Shown here in pieces: positions 30,653 to 38,872 of a stretch of DNA of 64,000 nt. Made by a program: the position numbers and the translations under genes. Under the pieces are notes generated by a model, which worked only from the letters and a program-made list of their open reading frames with translations, had not been told where the DNA came from and searched no databases. Source of the stretch: Shewanella glacialipiscicola (GTDB lineage Bacteria > Pseudomonadota > Gammaproteobacteria > Enterobacterales > Shewanellaceae); assembly GCF_023283485.1 (NCBI RefSeq), contig NZ_JAKILU010000007.1, forward strand, positions 62,001 through 126,000, read 5' to 3'. Every line of letters starts with the position of its first letter. The stretch's first letter is position 1.

Positions 30653-30692
30653 AAACAGCGAGTCAACTTAAAGTTAACTCGCTGTTTTTTTA
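30653..30692. terminator. Bidirectional terminator
   Basis: Arms near 30653-30663 and 30677-30687 (AAACAGCGAGT and ACTCGCTGTTT, with inner pairing) end in T-runs on the plus strand and A-runs before the arm. It separates the convergent DUF3626 and pilin genes. Confidence 0.85.
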
Positions 30693-30709
30693 ATGGTTTA
30701 AAGGTCGCC

Positions 30710-31228
30710 CTAGCAACCTGTGTCGACTTTTTTATAGGTGGGAACACCAGTCGTTTCCCATTTGTAACTGATGTAGCAATTGGTTGCTTCGACTTGAGCT
30801 TGATTCGGCGTGGCAAGATTTAGTTTTTGCTTTGGCGCGGCAATAACTTCATAGGTGCCGCTAGTGGTGTGAATGCGGTAGGACCATTCATTAACATTGA
30901 GCCCTGCAGCCTTAAAGATTTCTGGCGCAGTAGCGTAAGCATCGCTTGGGGTTATACCGCTGGTGCTAGCTGCCCAAGGTTGGTAGTTTTCACCACGAAT
31001 ATCGTCGTAAACGACTCGATTGGTGGTGCCGCTGTTAGCAATTTCAGATTTCGCCTTGAATAAAGTGACGGCGGATTTCATCGATGCAAATGCTCCAGAT
31101 AACTGACTTTTATAGGCATCTGATTGTAAATTGATGAATTTAGGAGCTGCAACTATGGCTAATATTCCTAGAATAATAATGACCACAATGAGTTCAATTA
31201 GGGTGAAACCGGCATTTTTATTTGGCAT
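30710..31228 (-). CDS. Type IV pilin-like protein
   Basis: Class III prepilin signal: short leader MPNKNAG, cleaved before FTLIELIVVIIILGILAIVA, with Glu at mature position 5 needed for assembly. The globular part has two cysteines near the C-terminus (ATNCYIS and the final DTGC) that could form the D-loop disulfide. At 172 residues it resembles MSHA or pseudopilin subunits. No pilus assembly genes are near, so it is an orphan subunit that must use machinery encoded elsewhere. Confidence 0.85.
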   Translation of the reverse strand: MPNKNAGFTLIELIVVIIILGILAIVAAPKFINLQSDAYKSQLSGAFASMKSAVTLFKAKSEIANSGTTNRVVYDDIRGENYQPWAASTSGITPSDAYATAPEIFKAAGLNVNEWSYRIHTTSGTYEVIAAPKQKLNLATPNQAQVEATNCYISYKWETTGVPTYKKVDTGC

Positions 31229-31504
31229 AGGTAGCAGGCACTTAATATAAAGAGCTTAATGCTATCGAAGTTTTGGCTATCAGGCTAGTGCTAGGGAAAG
31301 TTCCGTTAACTCAGGTATTTTTTTATCTTTAGCGCGTTTCTGTGAGTCTGCTAGCAAAAGTCTGTGGGAGGGTTTCATCTGCTGTAGATGCCTGCGATAC
31401 TGCGTCCCTATCGAAACGTTTTCGCGGTTACAAGTACTTTAACTCAGTCGTTATCGGTATACATTTCTGCTATTCATCGCTTAATTTTTTCTTGTTGGAG
31501 CACC

Positions 31505-33448
31505 ATGGATAAGTCGTTAGAAAAATCCCTTCTTGTTTGGCTAAAAATACAAAAAAGAGCCTGTGGCTTGTTCCTTAAGTTGTCATTATGGCTGGGCATG
31601 CTAAGCGCTATCGCTATGGTGGTGCAGGCTTATCTTATTGCGACGATCCTTGATGGCGTCATTCTTGGCGGTAAGTTCATAAATAGCGAAGCTATAGCCG
31701 ATAGCGGCACTCAGCCTTTAACGGTTAATATCGCCGCTTTTATGCCACATTTTATTGGTTTAATTGCGTTAATGTTTTTGCGCGCATTACTTGCCTATGG
31801 GCGTGAACGCGCCAGTTTTGAGGCGGGTAAACGCCTACGAGGTCATATCCGCTCAGCAGTAATGGACAAGCTGATTAAGCTTGGGCCTGCGTTTATTAAA
31901 GGTAAGCCCGCCGGTAGTTGGGCCAGCATAGTGTTAGAGCAAGTTGAAGACTTACAAGACTTTTATGCCAGATATCTTCCGCAAGTGAGTCTGGCTGGTT
32001 TTATCCCGATTCTTATTTTGGCAGCAGTATTCCCACTCAACTGGGCGGCAGGATTAATTTTATTGCTCACCGCGCCGTTAATTCCTCTGTTTATGATTTT
32101 AGTCGGCATGGGCGCTGCCGATGCTAACCGTAAAAATTTTAATGCACTAGCTAGGTTGAGTGGTCATTTTATGGATAGATTAAAGGGCTTAAGCACCCTA
32201 AAACTATTCCACCGTGGCGATGCTGAACTGAACGTCATAGCCACGGCTTCGGAAGAGTTTCGCAGCCGTACCATGTCGGTACTGCGGCTCGCATTTTTAA
32301 GCTCGGCGGTATTAGAGTTTTTTGCGGCGGTGTCGATTGCGGTGTTAGCGGTATATTTTGGTTTTAGTTATTTAGGTAACTTAGATTTTGGCTACTATGG
32401 CGCTCATGCCAATATTAGCGCGAGTGTCGATCCTGAACTGGGTGGGATTCCTTTTAGTTTGTTTACTGGGTTGTTTATTCTCATCTTAGCCCCTGAGTTT
32501 TATCAACCACTACGGGATATGGGCACGCATTATCACGCAAAAGCGCAGGCCATTGGCGCTGCAGAGGCCTTGATTACCTTGCTTGAATATCCTGAGCCCG
32601 AGTTTGTGGGAACAATCCGTATTAATAATATCCAGACGCTCCGCGCTGATAATCTTGAAGTATTCAGTGTAGATGGCACGCGTTTATTGGGCCCATTGAG
32701 TTTTGATGTCCAAAGTGGTGAACATTTAGCTTTGGTTGGCCCAAGTGGCGCGGGTAAAACCAGCTTGCTCAATGCGCTACTGGGATTTTTACCCTACAAA
32801 GGTCATTTATTGATTAATGGCCATGAGTTATCTGCAATCGATTTACCCCACTGGCGGCAACACTTAGCTTGGCTTGGACAAGAGCCGCAGTTATTTCACG
32901 GCACAGTGCGTGATAACGTTGCCTTAGCCAATCAAGCGATGGCAGAAGATAAGATTTGGCAGTTGTTAACTGCGGCCAATATAGCCGAGTTTATTAAAGC
33001 GCAGCCATTGGGTTTAGACTCGCCGATTGGGGAGCAATCTTCAGGGTTGTCCGTTGGCCAAGCCCAGCGTATTGCGCTAGCAAGGGCGCTTGGACAGCAG
33101 GCAAGTTTATTTGTACTTGATGAGCCTACTGCGAGTTTAGATAGCCAGAGTGAGCAAGCGGTAAGCGCAGCCTTAAACACTGCGATGGCTGGCAAGATGT
33201 GCATTATGGTGACTCACAGATTAGATAAGCTCGATGAAATGGACAGCATTCTCGTGCTCGATAAAGGCTCGATAGCGCAGCGCGGCAACTTTACCACTTT
33301 GTCTAACACGCCAGGGTTATTTCAAACGCTATTGCGGGAGAATGTTGAATCTGTGGCAGATATTGAACTTGTACCGTTATCAAACACTAGCTTGGTTGAC
33401 TCCACGCTCGATATTGCCGCAGATATCACTCAAGGAGACCGCCAATGA
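31505..33448 (+). CDS. cydD: Cysteine/glutathione ABC transporter subunit CydD
   Basis: Half-transporter with fused membrane and ATPase domains. With CydC it exports cysteine and glutathione to the periplasm and is needed for cytochrome bd assembly. The start at 31505 follows GGAG by four bases; the frame's upstream 39 codons are rejected. Six membrane segments lie in residues 20-320. Walker A is GPSGAGKTS near 418, the signature is LSVGQAQR near 515, and Walker B is LFVLDEPT near 538. Length is 647 residues. It overlaps cydC by four bases. Confidence 0.94.
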   Translation: MDKSLEKSLLVWLKIQKRACGLFLKLSLWLGMLSAIAMVVQAYLIATILDGVILGGKFINSEAIADSGTQPLTVNIAAFMPHFIGLIALMFLRALLAYGRERASFEAGKRLRGHIRSAVMDKLIKLGPAFIKGKPAGSWASIVLEQVEDLQDFYARYLPQVSLAGFIPILILAAVFPLNWAAGLILLLTAPLIPLFMILVGMGAADANRKNFNALARLSGHFMDRLKGLSTLKLFHRGDAELNVIATASEEFRSRTMSVLRLAFLSSAVLEFFAAVSIAVLAVYFGFSYLGNLDFGYYGAHANISASVDPELGGIPFSLFTGLFILILAPEFYQPLRDMGTHYHAKAQAIGAAEALITLLEYPEPEFVGTIRINNIQTLRADNLEVFSVDGTRLLGPLSFDVQSGEHLALVGPSGAGKTSLLNALLGFLPYKGHLLINGHELSAIDLPHWRQHLAWLGQEPQLFHGTVRDNVALANQAMAEDKIWQLLTAANIAEFIKAQPLGLDSPIGEQSSGLSVGQAQRIALARALGQQASLFVLDEPTASLDSQSEQAVSAALNTAMAGKMCIMVTHRLDKLDEMDSILVLDKGSIAQRGNFTTLSNTPGLFQTLLRENVESVADIELVPLSNTSLVDSTLDIAADITQGDRQ

Positions 33449-35196
33449 GAGTGCTGATCCCCTTTATTCGATTGTTTTCGCGCCAATGGCTCATGATGTC
33501 CGTGGGCTTATTGTTGACCATTATTACCCTCATCACAGGTATAGGTTTGCTGTCACTGTCGGGCTGGTTTCTTTCTGCTACTGCGGTAGCGGGTTTAGCG
33601 ATAGTCACAGCACAAACATTTAACTTTTTTACGCCCGCGGGCGGGGTACGATTTTTCTCAATAGCGCGCACCGCCAGTCGTTACGGTGAGCGTTTAGCCA
33701 CCCACGAAGCAACCTTTAAACTACTGACTGAGCTGCGCGTCTGGGCGTGGCGTAAGTTGTTACCGCTCAGTGCTAAAAACCTACAAGGGTTACGCCGTGG
33801 CGACATGCTCAATCGCTTAGTTGCCGATATTGATACCCTTGATCATCTCTATCTTCGTCTGCTCACGCCAATGGCGGCATCATTATTGATGACGGGGCTG
33901 TTGTATCTGTTCCTCGCTTGGTTTGATGCCAAGCTTGCCCTGAGTCTTTGCCTGTTCTTAGTGGCGGTTTGGTTAGTGATGCCATTACTATTTTATCGAC
34001 TGGGACACACGCCAAGCCGCACGATGCTCGAAACAAAACGTCAATATCGGGTGCAATTATTAGATGTGTTGCAAGGCCAAGCCGAGCTGAGCTTATTTGG
34101 TGCTAACGACAGATTTAGGCAAAAACTGAATGAGGCAGAGGCTAGTTTGTTCAAAAGCCAAAGTGCGATGGCCAATATTACCGCGCTTAGCCAAGCCATG
34201 TTGATTATCTCAACGGGTTCAGCCTTGATTATGATGCTGTATTTAGCCGCTCAAGGGGTAGGCGATGCAGTGCCGCCAGGGCCGATGTTTGCGCTTATGG
34301 TGTTTGCCACAATGGCCTGCGTTGAAATGATGATGCCGATTGCGGGCGCGTTTCAGCATCTGTCTGGCTGTGTGCTCGCGGCGACGCGGATTAATGAAAT
34401 CACCGAACAAGAGGCCAATATTCAATTTATGACCGATACAGGCTTAAGAGCTAAATCGGGGGCGCTGTTGATTGAAGATATCCATTTTGGCTATCGTGAA
34501 GGGCAAAGTGTGCTGCAAGGGTTGTCCCTTGAAATCAAAGCCGGAGAAAAAGTGGCGCTACTTGGGCCAACGGGTTGCGGTAAGTCGAGCTTATTGGCGC
34601 TCATCACCCGTGAATGGCAGGCGCAGCAAGGACTTATCAAACTCGATGGTCATGTACTTTCAGATTATAGCGAGCGCGGTCTGCGTGAGGCGATTACTGT
34701 GGTGAGTCAACGGATTTATCTATTTGCAGGCACCTTGCGCGAAAACTTAGTATTGGCCTTACCGGTTGTCGAAGGTGAAAAACGCACCGCCCATGATGCG
34801 CGTTTGATTGAAGTGCTACAAAGAGTCGGGCTTAGCGCTTTGTTGACGGGTGATAAACCGCTGGAGCTATGGATTGGTGAAGGTGGGCGGCAGCTTTCAG
34901 GCGGCGAGCAGCGCCGTATTGGTGTCGCGCGCGCCTTATTGCGTGACGCACCATTACTCTTGCTCGATGAGCCAACCGAAGGCTTAGATAAGCGTACTGA
35001 GCGAGAAATTTTAAGTTTACTATTTGAGTTTGCTAAAGATAAAACCTTACTGATGATCAGCCACCGTTTGACCGCAATGGCGAAGATGGACCAAATTCAT
35101 CTGCTGCAAGAGGGCAAAATTAATGCCTCTGGCACTCATCAAAGTTTGATGGCAAACAGTAAAGAGTACCAAGCTTTATATCAAAGGCTTGCATAA
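33445..35196 (+). CDS. cydC: Cysteine/glutathione ABC transporter subunit CydC
   Basis: Partner half-transporter of CydD. The six-helix membrane domain covers about residues 1-310, with ARTASRYGERLATHEATF near 72-90, typical of CydC. The ATPase domain has GPTGCGKSS (Walker A), LSGGEQRRIG (signature) and LLLLDEPTEGLD (Walker B). 583 residues is normal. ATGA overlap with cydD shows coupling. Confidence 0.95.
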   Translation: MRVLIPFIRLFSRQWLMMSVGLLLTIITLITGIGLLSLSGWFLSATAVAGLAIVTAQTFNFFTPAGGVRFFSIARTASRYGERLATHEATFKLLTELRVWAWRKLLPLSAKNLQGLRRGDMLNRLVADIDTLDHLYLRLLTPMAASLLMTGLLYLFLAWFDAKLALSLCLFLVAVWLVMPLLFYRLGHTPSRTMLETKRQYRVQLLDVLQGQAELSLFGANDRFRQKLNEAEASLFKSQSAMANITALSQAMLIISTGSALIMMLYLAAQGVGDAVPPGPMFALMVFATMACVEMMMPIAGAFQHLSGCVLAATRINEITEQEANIQFMTDTGLRAKSGALLIEDIHFGYREGQSVLQGLSLEIKAGEKVALLGPTGCGKSSLLALITREWQAQQGLIKLDGHVLSDYSERGLREAITVVSQRIYLFAGTLRENLVLALPVVEGEKRTAHDARLIEVLQRVGLSALLTGDKPLELWIGEGGRQLSGGEQRRIGVARALLRDAPLLLLDEPTEGLDKRTEREILSLLFEFAKDKTLLMISHRLTAMAKMDQIHLLQEGKINASGTHQSLMANSKEYQALYQRLA

Positions 35197-35253
35197 GTAT
35201 TTATATAAAAGACATCACGCTATATTTTGCATATTAAAACTGGAACCGTGTCG

Positions 35254-35853
35254 ATGAACCCTGCAATGCCAGTCGCCTTTGCCCCTCAAATTAATGCCCA
35301 CTTTAGTGGTAAATTTGAGGTTGAGCTTAAATATCGCTTACTAGATCGAGATGCCTTTTTTGCGGTTTTGCAAACAAGAAACCCCGAGGTCATGCTCGAA
35401 GATAATCTAGAGCATGACTGTTACTTTGATTTAGCGTCACACTCACTGATAAGCGAGCATAAGAGTTTGTGTATCCGTGAGATGCAGCCATCGGGCATTA
35501 TGTTGTGGATAGTCAAAGGCCCTGAAAAAGACCGCTGTGAAGCAGTTAATATCACAGATGCGACTAAGGCTAAGAGTATGCTGCATACCTTAGGTTACGA
35601 GTGTGTACTTGAAATCAAAAAGCGCCGTAGTATTTATTTTCTCGGTAAATTTCATCTAACACTGGACAATCTCGATGGGCTAGGGGATTTTGCTGAGCTG
35701 GCGATTATGACCGATGATGAAGCCCTGCTGCCTGAGTTTGAAGCGCAATTACTGCAACTAGCTACCGAATTAGGTTTATGTGAAGCGCAGCGGGAGCTTT
35801 TATCCTACCGACAACTCTCTCAAGCTTTGAAGACCAACGGGCTTAAAAAATGA
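35254..35853 (+). CDS. Class IV adenylate cyclase-like CYTH protein
   Basis: The start at 35254 has GGAA eight bases upstream; GTG and TTG codons upstream are possible. The 199-residue protein begins its domain with FEVELKYRL, the ExExK motif of CYTH enzymes, which bind triphosphates in a beta-tunnel. Other CYTH features are the CYFD strand, LCIREM, and IKKRRSIYFL followed by LTLDNLDGLGDFAEL. CyaB-like proteins include adenylate cyclases and thiamine-triphosphatase-like enzymes, so the substrate is open. It follows cydC on the same strand after 57 bases. Confidence 0.8.
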   Translation: MNPAMPVAFAPQINAHFSGKFEVELKYRLLDRDAFFAVLQTRNPEVMLEDNLEHDCYFDLASHSLISEHKSLCIREMQPSGIMLWIVKGPEKDRCEAVNITDATKAKSMLHTLGYECVLEIKKRRSIYFLGKFHLTLDNLDGLGDFAELAIMTDDEALLPEFEAQLLQLATELGLCEAQRELLSYRQLSQALKTNGLKK

Positions 35854-35966
35854 TATTGCCCCAAGATGATTGGGGCTTGTTAACTAAGTAGTCATATTGC
35901 TGATATATTCGTAATACTTATATATTCGCATAAATATCAGGCTGTTATACGGCCAGATATTAACAA

Positions 35967-36143
35967 TTAACCTAAGCGTTGCGAAAATGAAAGGTAACGT
36001 TTTACTTCAGCTTCGTTGAATTTTAATTCGTCACCTTCTTGCACACTCGATAGTAAGCTTTCCCGCGCAAAGCGTTTGATCGTTGCTGGTGTCTTATCGA
36101 GCATTTTGCATACTTCATCTAAGGTCAGTAAGTTCTCATTCAT
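35967..36143 (-). CDS. Small helix-turn-helix protein, 58 residues
   Basis: This gene is easily missed because of its size. An ATG at 36143 follows an AGGAAAG Shine-Dalgarno sequence and opens 58 codons to a TAA. The protein reads LTLDEVCKMLDKTPATIKRF with ARESLLSS next and ends in a FNEAEVKRYLS segment. This is the pattern of excisionase/MerR-like winged helix-turn-helix domains (HTH_17 type). No integrase or phage gene is near, so a chromosomal regulator is more likely than a phage excisionase. The target is unknown. It is convergent with the CYTH gene. Confidence 0.75.
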   Translation of the reverse strand: MNENLLTLDEVCKMLDKTPATIKRFARESLLSSVQEGDELKFNEAEVKRYLSFSQRLG

Positions 36144-36227
36144 TGGGCTTTCCTATCATTTCGTTACGGTAACAGCAGTATAGGACAATAATGAAAACCT
36201 TGAACACGCGCTAATTAGCGAATTTAA

Positions 36228-36965
36228 TTAGCTATGATGATCGTGCGAGTCTCCTCTTATTTGGCTTTCTACCAGTAAGTAGCCTTGTGCTGCTGTAATA
36301 GCAGTAACCGCGCGGGACTTGAACTCGCGGCGATATAAAGTTGCCACCACAAATAAACTCGCTGAGATAAACAATATTGGGTGTACAAACCAGCACAATA
36401 CCGCCATCGAGAAATAATAGGCTCGCAACCCATAGTTATAGGAGTGTGCGGCTTGATCTTGTACCGTTGCCATTTGTCTGGCGTAGGCTTTGAGATTATC
36501 GTTTGAGCCATCGCTGTCTAATGGCCCCGCGCCAATCATGACATTCACAAATCCATATTGGCGCATTGACCAAGTAAACTGAAAGAAGGCCATCACAAAG
36601 ATGCCAACTAATAGGGCAAGTTTGACTTGCACCAGTGAATGATTGGGTGGTGCAGCGAAAGGAATCGTCGATATCACGCTCTCTAACCGTTCAACTTGGG
36701 CAAATAAAGTCAGCACACCCGCGAGAACAAATAGGGTTGTTGAGGCAAAAAAAGCAATATTTCGTTCAAGGTTGGCCAGTAGCGCAGCATCACCAACACG
36801 CACATTACGGGTCATTACCTCAAGCATCCAATAAATTCTATGCTTATTCAGGCCACGGGCAATACAATCAGTATCTTTCGCCTTAATACGGGCAAAGGCG
36901 GTATAGCCAGCCCAAGAAACGATAAACCACATCAATGCAGAAATATCTAACAGCGAAAATGTCAT
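36228..36965 (-). CDS. DUF599-family membrane protein
   Basis: A 245-residue protein with four hydrophobic segments, near residues 5-22, 70-90, 112-135 and 190-225. The family-type stretch LERNIAFFASTTLFVLAGVL lies near 65-84, and FFQFTWSMRQYGFVN near 125. DUF599 proteins have no established function. It is read toward the small HTH gene, whose start lies 84 bases downstream of its stop. Confidence 0.82.
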   Translation of the reverse strand: MTFSLLDISALMWFIVSWAGYTAFARIKAKDTDCIARGLNKHRIYWMLEVMTRNVRVGDAALLANLERNIAFFASTTLFVLAGVLTLFAQVERLESVISTIPFAAPPNHSLVQVKLALLVGIFVMAFFQFTWSMRQYGFVNVMIGAGPLDSDGSNDNLKAYARQMATVQDQAAHSYNYGLRAYYFSMAVLCWFVHPILFISASLFVVATLYRREFKSRAVTAITAAQGYLLVESQIRGDSHDHHS

Positions 36966-37215
36966 AGCAACCTTAGTAAAATTAACATGAGATAAAACGA
37001 GAACAGCGTCAGGTGCTAATTATGGGCTGTTTGAAAGAGTCGGCGCAACAGAGAAACGACGACCTTGGATAATTTTTTTTGATAGTGTTTAAGAGTTCAC
37101 ATTAAACTGTTTTGCAAACGCTTAGGCATCGGTCATTAAAGCTATTTTAGGTAGAAAATTACTTACAAATTGCAGCTTTAATTAATGTTTTGATTACATA
37201 ATTGTCAACTTTAGA

Positions 37216-37244
37216 TTGACTTTTTAAGGCTAATTCACTCTAAT
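37216..37244 (+). promoter_or_regulatory. Putative sigma-70 promoter of the OmpA/VWA cassette
   Basis: TTGACT and TCTAAT are separated by 17 bases, a near-consensus promoter. Transcription would start near 37251, about 50 bases before the chosen ATG. Confidence 0.55.
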
Positions 37245-37298
37245 CCCTAACTTATTTTATGTATAGAATTCCGTTTGAATTTTAAAAAAGTTAGGGAT
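37243..37298 (+). promoter_or_regulatory. Inverted repeat spanning the ribosome-binding site
   Basis: ATCCCTAACTT (37243-37253) and its exact reverse complement AAGTTAGGGAT (37288-37298) flank 34 AT-rich bases. The right arm contains the AGGG Shine-Dalgarno sequence. If transcribed from further upstream it could fold and hide the ribosome-binding site. If transcription starts near 37251 the left arm is mostly absent and the repeat may instead be a protein-binding site. Confidence 0.5.
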
Positions 37299-37302
37299 GA
37301 CG

Positions 37303-38850
37303 ATGACGTTCAATTTCAAATCCATATCGCTAGCCATTGCTGGCGTATTATCGCTCAGTAGTTGTGCAATCACTCAATCTGTCGAAAATAATAAAGAAAC
37401 CGTTATTGGTTGCGCCGTTGGTACAGGTTTAGGCGTACTGATTGGTAATTATTTGGGTGGGAAGAAAGGCATGGTTTATGGCGGCGCTGCAGGCGCGGCG
37501 ATAGGTTGTACCGTCGGTTATGATTTTCAGAAGAAACGTGAAGCGTTAGAACAATTAGCCAAAACTGAAAACCTCGATATTCAATTCACTTCAATTAGTG
37601 CTTCACAGGACAGTGATACGCAACAAAGCAGCCTGTTGATTAGTTCTCCTGAGCAGACTATGTCTAAGGATGAGCAGCAAAAGTATGCTGATTATCAAGT
37701 TGTGGGTATGGCTGCGACCGTTTCGAGTAATGAGGTGATGTTTGCTTCGGGATCCGCTGAAGCCACGGCAACGGCTAAACAAAAGTTTCAAAAACTCGCT
37801 GCTATTTATAAAGATTCTAAACAAAATATCTTGATTACTGGGCACACAGATGCCAGTGGTGGAGAGGCGCTAAATCAGGAACTCAGCGAAGCAAGAGCGC
37901 GCTATGTCGCAACGCTTTTTAATCAAGCGGGTATTCCGACAGAACGATTATTCTTCCAAGGTGCGGGCGAATCACAACCGGTTGCCGTCAACAGTGATGA
38001 TGCGGGTAAGGCTAAAAATCGCCGCGTTGAGATTGTTGAAATTGAGGGTAAACCGGATCAATTATTGGCTTACTCCTATAAGCAAAAAACGAATCTGAGT
38101 TATTTATCCCGCCGTTCGCAGGATAAAGTGGCTACGGTTCAACCGACAAAAGAAACCGCTCAAACTACTCCAGCCCCAAGCTCATCGACCGCAGAGTCTG
38201 CATCAATCGAAATGACGCCGTCAGAAATCGTGAAATTACTTGAGCCCGTAAAGCAGCAACAAGCCCTCGTTGATTTTGGTGGCAAAAAAATGGCAGACGC
38301 CTCGACTAACTTTGCCCAATTAGTGGGAGTTAAAAAAGAGAGCGGTTTTGCATTATTCAGCAAGGCCTATGCGTCAGAAATATCCAGTTTAAACTGCGCC
38401 GTAGAAGGGCCTCGGGTGACGGGTGATGTGAAGAGTTTATCTACGGGTGAGAGCTACAATCGTAATGATTATAACACCGCAGATTACTTACCCGGCATGA
38501 ACGGGACGGTTTGGGTGAGTAAGGTTAACGGCCATTATATTGGTTTAACACCGGTGGCTGTCATTAAAGACAGTGGCACAGCGGTCTCTGCACCCAAGGT
38601 AAATATTTGGAAGAATTATAAAGGTTCAAGCAAAGACGCGCCTAATTATCAACTGACTAGTCATGTAGAAACTTATTATGGCGATAAAGGTTTGTTATAT
38701 CGAGTGTTTACAAGTGAGAAAGACTCGCCAGTGCGCTGCATGGATTTAGTGATGCCCATTGATCGTTCAGCTGCTGCGATTGCCGGCAAACTGTATTACG
38801 AGAAGAATAAAGCGGTTTATGAAGCCGATTTTGAACCAAAATTGTTATAA
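37303..38850 (+). CDS. OmpA-family lipoprotein with unknown C-terminal domain
   Basis: The ATG at 37303 lies six bases after AGGG; an ATG two codons earlier abuts it. The signal peptide ends in the lipobox LSSC, so Cys21 is lipidated. Next come a glycine-zipper stretch (about 36-72) with GVLIGNYLGG and AAGAAIGC, and a full OmpA-type peptidoglycan-binding domain (about 125-240) with GHTDASG, LSEARARYV and KAKNRRVEIVE. A Thr/Ser/Pro linker (about 270-305) leads to a C-terminal region of about 200 residues of no family I know, with two Cys. It is the first gene of a three-gene cassette and likely joins the outer membrane to the wall. Confidence 0.85.
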   Translation: MTFNFKSISLAIAGVLSLSSCAITQSVENNKETVIGCAVGTGLGVLIGNYLGGKKGMVYGGAAGAAIGCTVGYDFQKKREALEQLAKTENLDIQFTSISASQDSDTQQSSLLISSPEQTMSKDEQQKYADYQVVGMAATVSSNEVMFASGSAEATATAKQKFQKLAAIYKDSKQNILITGHTDASGGEALNQELSEARARYVATLFNQAGIPTERLFFQGAGESQPVAVNSDDAGKAKNRRVEIVEIEGKPDQLLAYSYKQKTNLSYLSRRSQDKVATVQPTKETAQTTPAPSSSTAESASIEMTPSEIVKLLEPVKQQQALVDFGGKKMADASTNFAQLVGVKKESGFALFSKAYASEISSLNCAVEGPRVTGDVKSLSTGESYNRNDYNTADYLPGMNGTVWVSKVNGHYIGLTPVAVIKDSGTAVSAPKVNIWKNYKGSSKDAPNYQLTSHVETYYGDKGLLYRVFTSEKDSPVRCMDLVMPIDRSAAAIAGKLYYEKNKAVYEADFEPKLL

Positions 38851-38872
38851 GAAACGCGCTTAGGAGTTAGAA

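Larger units (their letters stand above)
36966..37302. other. Divergent spacer before the OmpA cassette
   Basis: About 337 AT-rich bases without a gene. They hold the putative cassette promoter at 37216-37244 and the perfect 11-bp inverted repeat that reaches the ribosome-binding site, both listed separately. Confidence 0.6.

Noticed and set aside
35967-36143. Excisionase of a prophage
   Set aside because: No integrase, attachment-site repeats or phage genes are found around it, so a chromosomal regulator is more likely.
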